Assembly (NCBI GenBank): GCA_965197825.1
Contig: CBDANW010000003.1
Span: 1,922,001-1,986,000 of the forward strand
DNA from: CBDANW01 sp965197825
GTDB taxonomy: Bacteria; Acidobacteriota; Vicinamibacteria; Marinacidobacterales; DATDRI01
DNA: 64,000 bases
Reading direction: 5' to 3'
Positions 16,896-24,416 of this stretch are shown here, piece by piece. Position numbers and translations under genes: made by a program. The number at the start of each line of letters is the position of its first letter. Positions within the stretch are counted from its first letter, which is position 1. Under the pieces are notes generated by a model. The model did not search any database, was not told the DNA's origin, and worked only from the letters and a program-made list of their open reading frames with translations.

Positions 16896-18339
16896 CTACC
16901 TCACGGTCTCACGAACGACTTCATCGATGGTCGTCATCCCATCCGCAATCTTTTGAAGTCCGCTCCGCCTGAGCGTCAGCATACCCTCTTCGATGGCTTG
17001 CTTCTTGATTTCCATCGCCGACGCGCCTTCCAAGACCATCTGACGAATCTCATCGGAGCATTCTAGAACCTCGTACAGACCCAACCGACCCTTGTAGCCG
17101 GTGTTGTTGCAGGTCGTGCAGCCCTTGCCCTTGAAGACCGTGACGCTCTTGGCTTCATCGGGCTCGAAACCGACGTCGATGAGAGCCTGAGGAGGGAGCT
17201 CCGTCGGCCCACGGCACTCCTTGCAAATCTTCCGAATCAAGCGCTGTGCGCAGATCAGGTGGACCGATGTCGCGACCAGGAAGGGCTCGATCCCCATGTT
17301 CATGAGCCGATTGATGGTGGAGGAGCGTCGTTGGTGTGTAGAGTAGACAACACCAAATGGCCGGTCAAGGCCGCCTTGACGGCAATCTCCGCCGTTTCGA
17401 AGTCTCGAATCTCACCAACCAGCACGATGTTCGGATCCTGCCGGAGGAACGATCGCAGCGCTGCGGCGAAGTTGAGACCGATGGACTCTTTCATTTGTAC
17501 CTGGTTGATGCCCACCAGGTTGAACTCGACGGGATCCTCCGCGGTCATGATGTTCGTCTCGGGCGTATTGAGCCGGCTGATGGCGGAATAGAGCGTGTTA
17601 GTCTTTCCACTCCCCGTCGGCCCCGTCACCAGGACCATGCCCCACGGCTTCAAAATCGCCTCCTCGAAGCGCGTCAGCGAGGCTTGCTCGAACCCGAGCT
17701 TGGTCATGTCCAACATCAGGTTCTCTTTGTCCAGAAGTCGAGCACGACCTTCTCCCCGAAAAGCGTGGGTAGGGTCGAGACGCGATAGTCGAGCTCTCGC
17801 ATCTTGCCGTTGCTGTTCATGCGAATCTTGATGCGACCGTCCTGCGGCAGACGTTTTTCCGAGATGTCGAGCTTGGCCATGATCTTGAGCCGGGAGGTAA
17901 TCGCGTCCCGAAGCTTCATCGGTGGGTTCATCACGACGTACAAGACGCCGTCGATATGAAACCGTACGCGAAACTCCCGTTCATAAGGCTCGATGTGGAT
18001 ATCACTGGCTCCGCGACGAAGCGCATCGGTCAGGATGAGATTGCAGAGTTTGACGACGGGCGCCTCTTCACTGGAGCGCTCCAGCTCCTCGAGGTCGATG
18101 TCCGACGCTTCCTCGAGAACCTCGACGTCGCCGGCGTCCGTTTCCGCCAGCTCGCTCATCACTTCCTTGAGCTGCAGCGAATGCGCCGACCCGTAGTACT
18201 TGTCGATCGATTCCATGATGGCGGTTTCCTTGTAACCTAGCTTTCCGCCGTGTTGTTTTTGATAGGTCAGGGCTTCTTGGAGTTGCTGGGGTGAAATCAG
18301 GTTTTCCTTAACCAGCAGCTCGCCGAGCTTAATTGACAT
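16896..18339 (-). pseudogene. pilB: Type IV pilus extension ATPase PilB, with internal deletion and two frameshifts
   Basis: PilB powers pilus assembly. The N-terminus MSIKLGELLVKENLISPQQL is normal, but at GGKLGYKETAIMESIDKYYG most of the MshEN domain (roughly 85 residues) is missing. The next part is fine (GASDIHIEPYEREFRVRFHI, LPQDGRIKIRM). One base is lost in a CC run near 17725 (VVLDFWTK where VVLRLLDKEN is expected). The core then reads VLVTGPTGSGKTNTLYSAIS, MTAEDPVEF, NIVLVGEIRDFETAE. A second base is lost near 17318 (TNDAPPPSIGS for TNDAPSTINRL). The end carries the zinc tetracysteine (CKEC and CTTC) and IEEGMLTLRRSGLQKIADG. Three independent lesions make it non-functional unless they are assembly errors. 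Confidence 0.88.
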
Positions 18340-18514
18340 CCACTACCCCACTCGAACTGGGATCTGGCCAGAGCCTTAAGTTTCTCTTTTCACTATGGAT
18401 TACCGCGATAAAATACTTTACCCTCCGGGTCGAGAACTGTCAAGGGACGGTAGTGGGGTCTTTTGAAATTTAAGAGGCTTGATTCCGGCCTCGCCGTCTG
18501 GCAGTATCGCGACC

Positions 18515-18763
18515 ATGCCTAAACGCAAAGGACTTCCCAGGGATCACGATTTTGCCGTCAATGCCCGCTCCGTCCTGGAGCAGGTGATCGGCGAGCGGCT
18601 GGACGGGACACCTCTTGAGCCAGCCAAGCCGACGAATCCGAAGCTGACGGAGCGCGCCCGCAAGGGAGGCGTCGTCGGGGGCCGTGCCAGAGCCTCGAAG
18701 CTGAGCGCAGAGCGCCGCTCCGAAATCGCTCGTAAAGCCGCAAACACCCGCTGGGAAGAGTAA
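18515..18763 (+). CDS. Small basic cargo protein with a GG-RAxxLSxxxRxxIA motif
   Basis: An 82-residue protein starting MPKRKGLPRDHDFAVNARSV. I chose this ATG over one 12 codons upstream because the motif-bearing protein starts here and the extra residues are uncharacteristic. The C-terminus reads RARKGGVVGGRARASKLSAE followed by RRSEIARKAANTRW. This Gly-Gly/Arg-Ala/Ser-x-x-x-Arg pattern recurs in many small bacterial proteins near transposases and methyltransferases and suggests a short, basic, possibly nucleic-acid-binding helix pair. Function unknown. It is the first cargo gene inside the IS1-like element, on the transposase strand. Confidence 0.7.
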   Translation: MPKRKGLPRDHDFAVNARSVLEQVIGERLDGTPLEPAKPTNPKLTERARKGGVVGGRARASKLSAERRSEIARKAANTRWEE

Positions 18764-18771
18764 AAGCCCCG

Positions 18772-18916
18772 TCACAGAATCCCGCGCTCGCGTAGCGTAG
18801 CAAGTACAAGTAGCGCCGCGTTGGGTCGGTCGCCCTTCACAGAGTTGCACGCCCCGCATGACGGAGAGGTTGTCGCCAGTCCAGATCGTCCGGTTCGACC
18901 AGTTGTGTTTCGGCAC
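18772..18916 (-). pseudogene. Collapsed DNA methyltransferase-HNH gene: first ~22 codons joined to the last ~28
   Basis: On the minus strand a GTG-started frame at 18916 reads MPKHNWSNRTIWTGDNLSVM then RG, a canonical start of a beta-class DNA methyltransferase (xxxTIWTGDNLxVMRGM). Directly afterwards, in another frame, 18856-18772 reads ACNSVKGDRPNAALLVLATL then RERGIL and stop, the tail of an HNH domain (compare CNSIKGDRGMEYL in the remnant at 12009). The whole catalytic middle has been removed. This shows that the transposon once carried a full methyltransferase-HNH gene. Confidence 0.75.
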
Positions 18917-18998
18917 GTTTGATTCTCTGAGTCATAACTGTTGATCTCAGTCGTCTGTCGTGCTACGGTGTGCACTGAACGCAATCAAGGAGGGAAGG

Positions 18999-19373
18999 AT
19001 GTACCAAGTGAGACCGGACGGTGTAATCCTAGCAGAGACCCTGGATGAGGCAGTTGCGCTATCAAAGCGTCTGGCCGAAGATGCACTGAATAGTAGACCA
19101 ATCCGACCTGCTACGCGCAGAACATCCGACAATGCGAAGGGACGAGCGGTCCTCCAGGCAATTGCTGACGCTGGAAAAGATGGGATCAGTTCCGAGGATC
19201 TGACAGTCGCCCTCGGGCTTGATAATAGCAAGCGTCTTGGTTCGTTATTCAGATCCGCTCGCCATGCCATGAGGGATCTTCCGAACTCAGTATTGAATCG
19301 AGTTCGTACGCATTCAGGATTAAAGTGGTGTGTTGACGCCAAAATTCTGAGAGCGAAGGGGTTAATAGCATAA
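18999..19373 (+). CDS. Hypothetical cargo protein, possibly winged-helix
   Basis: A 124-residue protein starting MYQVRPDGVILAETLDEAVA, placed at 18999 because AAGGAGGGAAGG sits just upstream. The N-terminal part is amphipathic (EAVALSKRLAEDALN). The middle, KGRAVLQAIADAGKDGISSE and DLTVALGLDNSKRLGSLFRS, looks like a winged-helix DNA-binding fold with the turn at GLDNSKRLG. I do not know the family. As part of the IS1-like cargo it might regulate the lost methyltransferase or the transposase; this is inference. A potential terminator hairpin (GCAGGTT/AACCTGC, about 19383-19424) follows the stop. Confidence 0.65.
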   Translation: MYQVRPDGVILAETLDEAVALSKRLAEDALNSRPIRPATRRTSDNAKGRAVLQAIADAGKDGISSEDLTVALGLDNSKRLGSLFRSARHAMRDLPNSVLNRVRTHSGLKWCVDAKILRAKGLIA

Positions 19374-19573
19374 AAAAGGAAGCAGGTTGAGGGCTAAGTC
19401 TTGAGGGACGGCCCCCAAACCTGCTTGGGGCTAACGATCGTTTGGACACAACCGATCAGGAGGCAAATGTGCAAAACACAATATACCAGACGGCTACCGA
19501 TCGTCGCCTCGTCCATGTTCTAGCACGTCCACCACCAAAAGCGTAGTTTTTTATTTTATAACTTCTTTTATAC

Positions 19574-19602
19574 TTGACTTAATACAGCAAGACAGGCATA
19601 AT
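19574..19602 (+). promoter_or_regulatory. Probable sigma-70 promoter of the IS1-like transposase
   Basis: TTGACT (19574-19579) and CATAAT (19597-19602) are separated by 17 bp and lie just before the transposase ATG at 19610. The surrounding 60 bp is strongly AT-rich compared with the rest of the window. The short distance to the ATG suggests a near-leaderless or very short 5' leader. Confidence 0.55.
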
Positions 19603-19609
19603 ATGTCTT

Positions 19610-20488
19610 ATGAAAAGGCTGGACACAAAGAAACGGGCGCAGGTCATACGCTGCATCGTCGAGGGAAACTCGATCCGCTCGACCGAGCGAATCACTGGGG
19701 TGACCAAGAGGGCGATCACCAGGCTGATTGTCGAACTCGGAGAGGCTTGCCACGAGTACCAGAACGACGGGCTCCGCAACCTAGATTGCCGCCACCTCCA
19801 ACTAGATGAGGTTTGGAGCTTCACCTACGCGAAGCAGAAGAACGTCGAGCGGGCGAAGGCCGCTCCCGAGGGCGCAGGCGACACCTGGACCTGGACAGCG
19901 CTCGACGCCGACTCCAAGCTGATCGTCTCCTGGCTCGTCGGCGGGCGTGACGCCGGATACGCCACCGAGTTCATACAGGATCTGGCCGGTCGTCTTGCCA
20001 ACCGCGTGCAGCTTACGAGCGACGGCCACAGGGCGTACCTCTCGGCGGTCGAGGATGCGTTCGGCGCGAACGTCGACTACGCCATGCTGGTCAAGCACTA
20101 CGGTGACGCGCCGGAGGGCCAGCGGCGGTACAGCCCCGCCGTCTGCACCGGAGCGACGAAGATGCGCGTCACCGGAGACCCTGACGAGGACCACATCAGC
20201 ACCAGCTACGTAGAGCGTCACAACCTGACGATCCGGATGGCGGTTCGTCGATACGCTCGGCTAACGAACGCCTTCTCGAAGAAACTCTCGAACCACGTAG
20301 CCGCGTTCAGCCTGTTCGTGATGTACTACAACTTCGGGCGCACACATCAGTCGCTCCGCGTAACACCAGCGATGGAAGCCAAGGTCAGCGACCACGTGTG
20401 GAGTATCGAAGAAATCGTCGGACTGCTCGAAGCCAAAGAGGCGAAGGTGTCTCGGAAGCGCGGACCCTACCGGAAGCGTGGCGCGTGA
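19610..20488 (+). CDS. IS1-family DDE transposase
   Basis: A full-length 292-residue transposase. It starts MKRLDTKKRAQVIRCIVEGN and has an N-terminal helix-turn-helix (SIRSTERITGVTKRAITRLI). The catalytic domain begins LQLDEVWSFTYAKQKNVERA, giving the first Asp in the IS1-type DEIWSF motif. The second Asp is in RVQLTSDGHRAYLSAVEDAF and the Glu in ISTSYVERHNLTIRMAVRRY. YYNFGRTHQSLRVTPAMEAK is the conserved C-terminal segment. Nothing is broken, and its right end coincides with the terminal repeat (the stop overlaps the first base of it). It is probably competent to move this element and related ends. Confidence 0.92.
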   Translation: MKRLDTKKRAQVIRCIVEGNSIRSTERITGVTKRAITRLIVELGEACHEYQNDGLRNLDCRHLQLDEVWSFTYAKQKNVERAKAAPEGAGDTWTWTALDADSKLIVSWLVGGRDAGYATEFIQDLAGRLANRVQLTSDGHRAYLSAVEDAFGANVDYAMLVKHYGDAPEGQRRYSPAVCTGATKMRVTGDPDEDHISTSYVERHNLTIRMAVRRYARLTNAFSKKLSNHVAAFSLFVMYYNFGRTHQSLRVTPAMEAKVSDHVWSIEEIVGLLEAKEAKVSRKRGPYRKRGA

Positions 20489-20607
20489 ATTTCAAAAGAC
20501 CCCACTACCCAAGGGACACCCTCCCGCCGAAACGCCGCTTCCGATGGGGGTTAGAGGCCCTCGCCGGTCGGGAGACGGAACCCGGACGGGGAGGCCCCCG
20601 GGGAGGT

Positions 20608-21648
20608 TCACCGCCTTAGGCTCAGCCCCAGCCAGGCGCCTCCTTGGCGCCTTTCCGTGCTGGTGATCGCGCCCACATCCACGATCAGCATTGCGATACG
20701 GACGCCGACCCCCAGAGAGAACCCTGGCCGCCGCATCGTGCCGCTCGCCACCTCCGATCGAAAACCGCCACGCAGCGCAACACGACGATCCCCCCACACT
20801 CTCTCCGCGCCGAGCGACAGCTCACGCCAGGACGGCTCTGCCGTCGCGAGCCCTGACGAGTCGCGGGACGTCAGATCGAAATCGGCAGCGACGAGCCAGC
20901 CCGGGTCCTTCATGAAGGCGACGCCGGCGCGAGCGTGTCGGTCGCGGGAGATCTCTCCGCCACTCGGCGTGTGAAAGGTCGGCCTTACGAGGTTGCGCGC
21001 CATGAGACCCACGCGTACCCAATCTCTCGGCTGATAGAGAACCCCAGCATCCAGACCAAACTCGGTTTCCGACCGGCCTTCGAACGATGTGGCCGCTTCG
21101 ACGAGATCTCTCAAATTGCGATCCGAGGGCGGAACCAGTGCCGCAGGCCCTTCTCGCTCGAAGGCGGTACCGCGAATGACGTTGACGTTCGCGCCGACAG
21201 TCAGCACGTCGACCGGGAGGGATTGCACGAAAGTCACGGCGACATCGAGCGTCTTTAGCCCTCGGGAGCTCAAGGTGGTGTCCTCCAGAAACGTGTCGGT
21301 CTCGGTGAAACGGGACACGGCAACGCCCAACACCGTGAAGCTCGTCGAGAAACCGAGCGACGGACCGCCGTCGAGCACGGAGTCGTCGCCGGGAAGCTCG
21401 GAACGCAAACGGTCGACCAGCTCGTTCCGATCCTGAAAGGAAGTGCCGCCGTAGAAACCGGCCCGGAGCAGGCTCCCGTGAACGATACCAGCCGGATTCC
21501 AGTAAAACGCAGTCGCGTCGTCGGCCACGGCGGTGAAAGCGCCGGCCAGTGCGGTGGCCCGCGCGCCCACTAGCTTTGGGCCGGAATCAGCGTTGGCACC
21601 GCGAGCCATCAGCAGAAGGCACACCGTTGCCAGAGCTCGCACCATCAC
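20608..21648 (-). CDS. Outer-membrane beta-barrel protein (PorV/FadL-like)
   Basis: A 346-residue exported protein with a cleavable signal (VRALATVCLLLMARGANADS). The mature start GPKLVGARATALAGAFTAVA followed by DDATAFYWNPAG is a signature of PorV/UPF0164 and FadL-related barrels. The rest alternates hydrophobic residues in beta-strand fashion and ends in LGLSLRR, with a terminal hydrophobic strand suited to Bam insertion. Roles in this family include type IX secretion shuttling and hydrophobic-compound uptake; no choice can be made here. It diverges from kdsB, and about 100 bp separate its stop from the IS1-like element. Confidence 0.8.
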   Translation of the reverse strand: MMVRALATVCLLLMARGANADSGPKLVGARATALAGAFTAVADDATAFYWNPAGIVHGSLLRAGFYGGTSFQDRNELVDRLRSELPGDDSVLDGGPSLGFSTSFTVLGVAVSRFTETDTFLEDTTLSSRGLKTLDVAVTFVQSLPVDVLTVGANVNVIRGTAFEREGPAALVPPSDRNLRDLVEAATSFEGRSETEFGLDAGVLYQPRDWVRVGLMARNLVRPTFHTPSGGEISRDRHARAGVAFMKDPGWLVAADFDLTSRDSSGLATAEPSWRELSLGAERVWGDRRVALRGGFRSEVASGTMRRPGFSLGVGVRIAMLIVDVGAITSTERRQGGAWLGLSLRR

Positions 21649-21685
21649 GTCACTATAACAACCAAGGGGAAACGGGAAAAGGTGA

Positions 21686-21715
21686 TTGACACGGAAGATC
21701 CACGGGGACTATGAT
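21686..21715 (+). promoter_or_regulatory. Probable sigma-70 promoter of the kdsB-pyrG-kdsA cluster
   Basis: TTGACA (21686-21691) and TATGAT (21710-21715) with an 18-bp spacer lie 42 bp before the kdsB ATG. Both hexamers match the sigma-70 consensus closely (six of six and five of six). It is the only strong candidate in the 108-bp divergent region. Confidence 0.65.
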
Positions 21716-21756
21716 ATCGTGTGCATTCTAACGAGGCTGCTCCGTTTACTGGTTGA

Positions 21757-22554
21757 ATGCGAAACATAGCGGTTATCCCCGCCCGCTTTGGGTCTCAACG
21801 TCTCCCTGGAAAACCCCTCGCTAAGATCGGCGACCACACTCTCATAGAGCACGTCTACCGCCGCACGGCAGCAGCCCGTCTGGTCGATCGGGTGCTGGTA
21901 GCTACCGACGATCCCAGGATCCAAGAAGCGGTGACCTCCTTCGGAGGGGAGTGCGTCCTGACCTCGACGGACCATCGTAGCGGCACCGACCGCGTAGCCG
22001 AAGCGGTAGCCGACCTCGATGTCGACTTCGTCGTCAACGTGCAGGGCGACGAGCCCTTCATCGAGACGCAGACGATCGATCAGGCGATTGGCGCAGGTGA
22101 GAAGCACGAACGGACGATCGCGACGCTGGCCAGTCCGGTTTCAACCGCCGAAGAGTTTTGGGATCCCAACGTGGTCAAGGTGGTGGTAGACCGCCGGGGC
22201 TTTGCGCTCTATTTTTCCCGGTGGCCCATCCCATTCGTGGCAAACCCACAGATGAGCGTGGGCGAAATACGCCGACTCTACGAAGAAGCAGCTGCGCCCA
22301 CGGTTGGTTCTTGCCTCAAGCACCTTGGGCTGTATGTATATCCAAAGCCCCTGCTGCTCGAGCTTACCAAGAGCGAACCGAGCCCTCTCGAGCGCCAAGA
22401 GCGCCTGGAACAACTCCGCGCTCTCGAATGCGGGCTGCCGATCTACGTCGAACTCACCAACGCGAGGAGCATCGCAGTGGACACGCCGGCAGACCTAGAA
22501 CGAGCACGCAAGCTGTTTGCGGAAACAAGCGACGCGACGACAAGAACCTTGTGA
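21757..22554 (+). CDS. kdsB: 3-deoxy-manno-octulosonate cytidylyltransferase
   Basis: KdsB activates Kdo with CTP to give CMP-Kdo for lipid A-core assembly. The 265-residue protein opens MRNIAVIPARFGSQRLPGKP, the nucleotide-binding loop of the family. DRVLVATDDPRIQEAV, THRSGTDRVAEAV-like DHRSGTDRVAEAVADLDVDF and VVNVQGDEPFIE follow, the last containing the metal-binding Asp. CLKHLGLYVYPKPLLLELTK and RLEQLRALECGLPIYVEL close the domain, with SIAVDTPADLERARKLF at the end. It leads a Kdo/LPS gene string, and it is 15 bp upstream of pyrG, the source of its CTP. Confidence 0.96.
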   Translation: MRNIAVIPARFGSQRLPGKPLAKIGDHTLIEHVYRRTAAARLVDRVLVATDDPRIQEAVTSFGGECVLTSTDHRSGTDRVAEAVADLDVDFVVNVQGDEPFIETQTIDQAIGAGEKHERTIATLASPVSTAEEFWDPNVVKVVVDRRGFALYFSRWPIPFVANPQMSVGEIRRLYEEAAAPTVGSCLKHLGLYVYPKPLLLELTKSEPSPLERQERLEQLRALECGLPIYVELTNARSIAVDTPADLERARKLFAETSDATTRTL

Positions 22555-22569
22555 AGAAGGAGGACATGG

Positions 22570-24246
22570 ATGCAGAAAACCCCCTCGAGCAACACTAAAT
22601 TCATTTTCGTCACCGGGGGTGTCGTTTCGTCGCTGGGCAAGGGATTGGCTTCAGCCTCCATCGGCCTGCTGATGGAATCGCACGGATATCGAGTCTCCTT
22701 TCTAAAGTTCGACCCGTATATCAACGTCGATCCGGGAACCATGAGCCCCTACCAGCACGGCGAGGTCTTCGTCACCGACGACGGTGCCGAGACAGACTTG
22801 GACCTGGGGCACTACGAACGGTTCACGCGGGTGAGACTGAGCCGTGCTTCGAACGCCACCACGGGACAGATTTACGATACCGTGATTACCAAGGAACGGC
22901 GCGGAGACTATTTGGGACGAACCGTTCAGGTCATCCCTCATATCACGAACGAGATCAAGAGCCGGCTCGAGCCGGTGGCCAAGGACGCCGACATCGTGAT
23001 CGTGGAGATCGGAGGCACGGTCGGCGACATCGAGGGACTCCCCTTCCTGGAGGCCGTTCGCCAGTTTCGCCAGGACGTCGGCCGCAAGGGAGCCATCTTC
23101 ATTCACCTCACCCTCGTCCCGTTCATCGGCGCCGCCGGCGAGCAGAAGACCAAACCGACCCAGCACAGCGTGCGTGAGCTACGCGCCATCGGAATCCAGC
23201 CCGACGTCCTTCTTTGCCGTACCGATCGCGCGTTGCCTCGCGATCTGAAGTCCAAGATTGCCCTCTTCTGCAATCTCGACGAGGAAGCCGTGAAGACCGC
23301 CAAGGACGTGGACACGATCTATGAAGTTCCCCTGTCCCTGTCGGACGAAGGTCTGGATACCATAATCTTGAAACTTCTCGACCTGCCGCCGGGAAGGAAA
23401 GACATCCAAAATTGGGAAGATCTGGTCCAGCGTATCCGAAACCCCAAGGGAGAGATCACGATTGGCATCATCGGGAAGTACGTGCGCCTTGAAGATGCGT
23501 ACAAGAGCCTTTCCGAAGCGCTCGCTCACGGCGGCTTTGCCCACGGGCTCGAAGTCAATCTCGAGTGGATCGAGGCGGAAGATCTCGAGACCGGCGACCT
23601 GTCCTCGCTGGAGCACGTCGATGGCATCCTTGTTCCCGGCGGCTTCGGCCAGAGGGGTACTGAAGGGATGACCGCGGCGGCAGGCTACGCGAGGACGCAT
23701 AGCATCCCCTACTTCGGGATTTGCTACGGATTTCAGTGGTCGGTCGTAGAGTACGCGAGGAACGTGTGCGGATTGAAGGGAGCCAACTCCACCGAATGCG
23801 ACCCCGACGCCGCCGAGCGCGTCATCATCAAGCTCGAAGAGCTGGAGGGTGTCGAAGATTTGGGCGGCACCATGAGGTTGGGCGGCTATCCTTGCGTCCT
23901 GGAGCCAGACTCGTTGGCGCATCGAGCCTACGGAGCGCTCGACATCGTCGAACGACACCGCCACCGATTTGAGTTCAACCGGCAGTACGAACAAGTGCTT
24001 TCACGTGCCGGCATACGAATCACTGGTCGGTCACCGGACTCGAAGTTTGTAGAAATCGTAGAGATTCCGACCCATCCCTGGTTTCTGGCGGTTCAGTTCC
24101 ATCCGGAGTTCAAATCTCAGCCGCTGGCTGCTCACCCGTTGTTCCGGGAGTTCGTAGGCGCGGTGCGGAAGCATCAGCTCTCCCGCCAAGAGGCCCGGAC
24201 GCCCCGAGTCGCCTCCGCCGACAAGGAAATACCCCAACCGCGGTGA
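22570..24246 (+). CDS. pyrG: CTP synthase
   Basis: Makes CTP from UTP, ATP and glutamine. At 558 residues it is full length. The synthase half shows KFIFVTGGVVSSLGKGLASA (P-loop), DPYINVDPGTMSPYQHGEVF and DDGAETDLDLGHYERF. The glutaminase half has the Cys in YFGICYGFQWSVVEYARNVC; most homologues read GICLGMQ, so Tyr and Phe here are unusual, although the Cys is retained. The His-Glu pair is in VQFHPEFKSQP. A Shine-Dalgarno-like AAGGAGG lies before the ATG. Placement between kdsB and kdsA is a common arrangement in Gram-negative bacteria, and the three are probably co-transcribed, though a 170-bp repeat-bearing gap precedes kdsA. Confidence 0.97.
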   Translation: MQKTPSSNTKFIFVTGGVVSSLGKGLASASIGLLMESHGYRVSFLKFDPYINVDPGTMSPYQHGEVFVTDDGAETDLDLGHYERFTRVRLSRASNATTGQIYDTVITKERRGDYLGRTVQVIPHITNEIKSRLEPVAKDADIVIVEIGGTVGDIEGLPFLEAVRQFRQDVGRKGAIFIHLTLVPFIGAAGEQKTKPTQHSVRELRAIGIQPDVLLCRTDRALPRDLKSKIALFCNLDEEAVKTAKDVDTIYEVPLSLSDEGLDTIILKLLDLPPGRKDIQNWEDLVQRIRNPKGEITIGIIGKYVRLEDAYKSLSEALAHGGFAHGLEVNLEWIEAEDLETGDLSSLEHVDGILVPGGFGQRGTEGMTAAAGYARTHSIPYFGICYGFQWSVVEYARNVCGLKGANSTECDPDAAERVIIKLEELEGVEDLGGTMRLGGYPCVLEPDSLAHRAYGALDIVERHRHRFEFNRQYEQVLSRAGIRITGRSPDSKFVEIVEIPTHPWFLAVQFHPEFKSQPLAAHPLFREFVGAVRKHQLSRQEARTPRVASADKEIPQPR

Positions 24247-24260
24247 CAGGCTCAAGTGCG

Positions 24261-24388
24261 AGTGATCTGCAGTCTTCTGTTGGCCACCAAAATGAGTGGT
24301 TGCTGTAACTCAGGGTAGTCAGGCGGGTCTGCAGATCACTGTTGGCCGTCAAAACAGGTCGTTGCTTCGAGGGTAGGCAGCCAGACGG
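24261..24388. repeat. Tandem pair of ~50-bp repeats with a flanking 12-bp inverted repeat
   Basis: Within the pyrG-kdsA gap two related units start CTGTTGGCC, at 24277-24326 and 24339-24388. They share the layout CTGTTGGCC-x2-CAAAA ... GTTGCT ... AGGGTAG ... CAG-x-CGG. The first is bracketed by a perfect inverted repeat, AGTGATCTGCAG (24261-24272) and CTGCAGATCACT (24329-24340). A third unit lies at 47448-47497. No coding frame crosses the pair. This is a dispersed intergenic repeat of unknown type. Confidence 0.75.
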
Positions 24389-24416
24389 CGATTTCGGGTA
24401 AGATCCCGGGAAACCC

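Larger units (their letters stand above)
18449..20509 (+). mobile_element. Complete IS1-like transposon with cargo, perfect 22-bp ends and 8-bp target duplication
   Basis: Left end 18449-18470 begins GGTAGTGGGGTCTTTTGAAA. Right end 20488-20509 is its exact reverse complement over 22 bp. Both are flanked by the 8-bp direct repeat CAAGGGAC (18441-18448 and 20510-20517), so the insertion boundaries are certain. The 2,061-bp element holds an IS1-type DDE transposase in its right half. Its left half holds cargo: a small ORF of the 'GGRARASKLS' type, a collapsed methyltransferase-HNH gene and a 124-residue hypothetical gene. IS1 elements are usually under 1.2 kb, so this is an enlarged, passenger-bearing form. 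It inserted between pilB and an outer-membrane protein gene. Confidence 0.93.

Noticed and set aside
5531..18339. All indels and stops being sequencing errors
   Set aside because: Not fully excluded, but lesions cluster in accessory genes, while about 20 kb of housekeeping genes show none; large deletions and IS joins also accompany them.
24247..24416. Riboswitch or leader RNA before kdsA
   Set aside because: The gap is explained by the tandem repeat units, and the same unit occurs at an unrelated place (47448).
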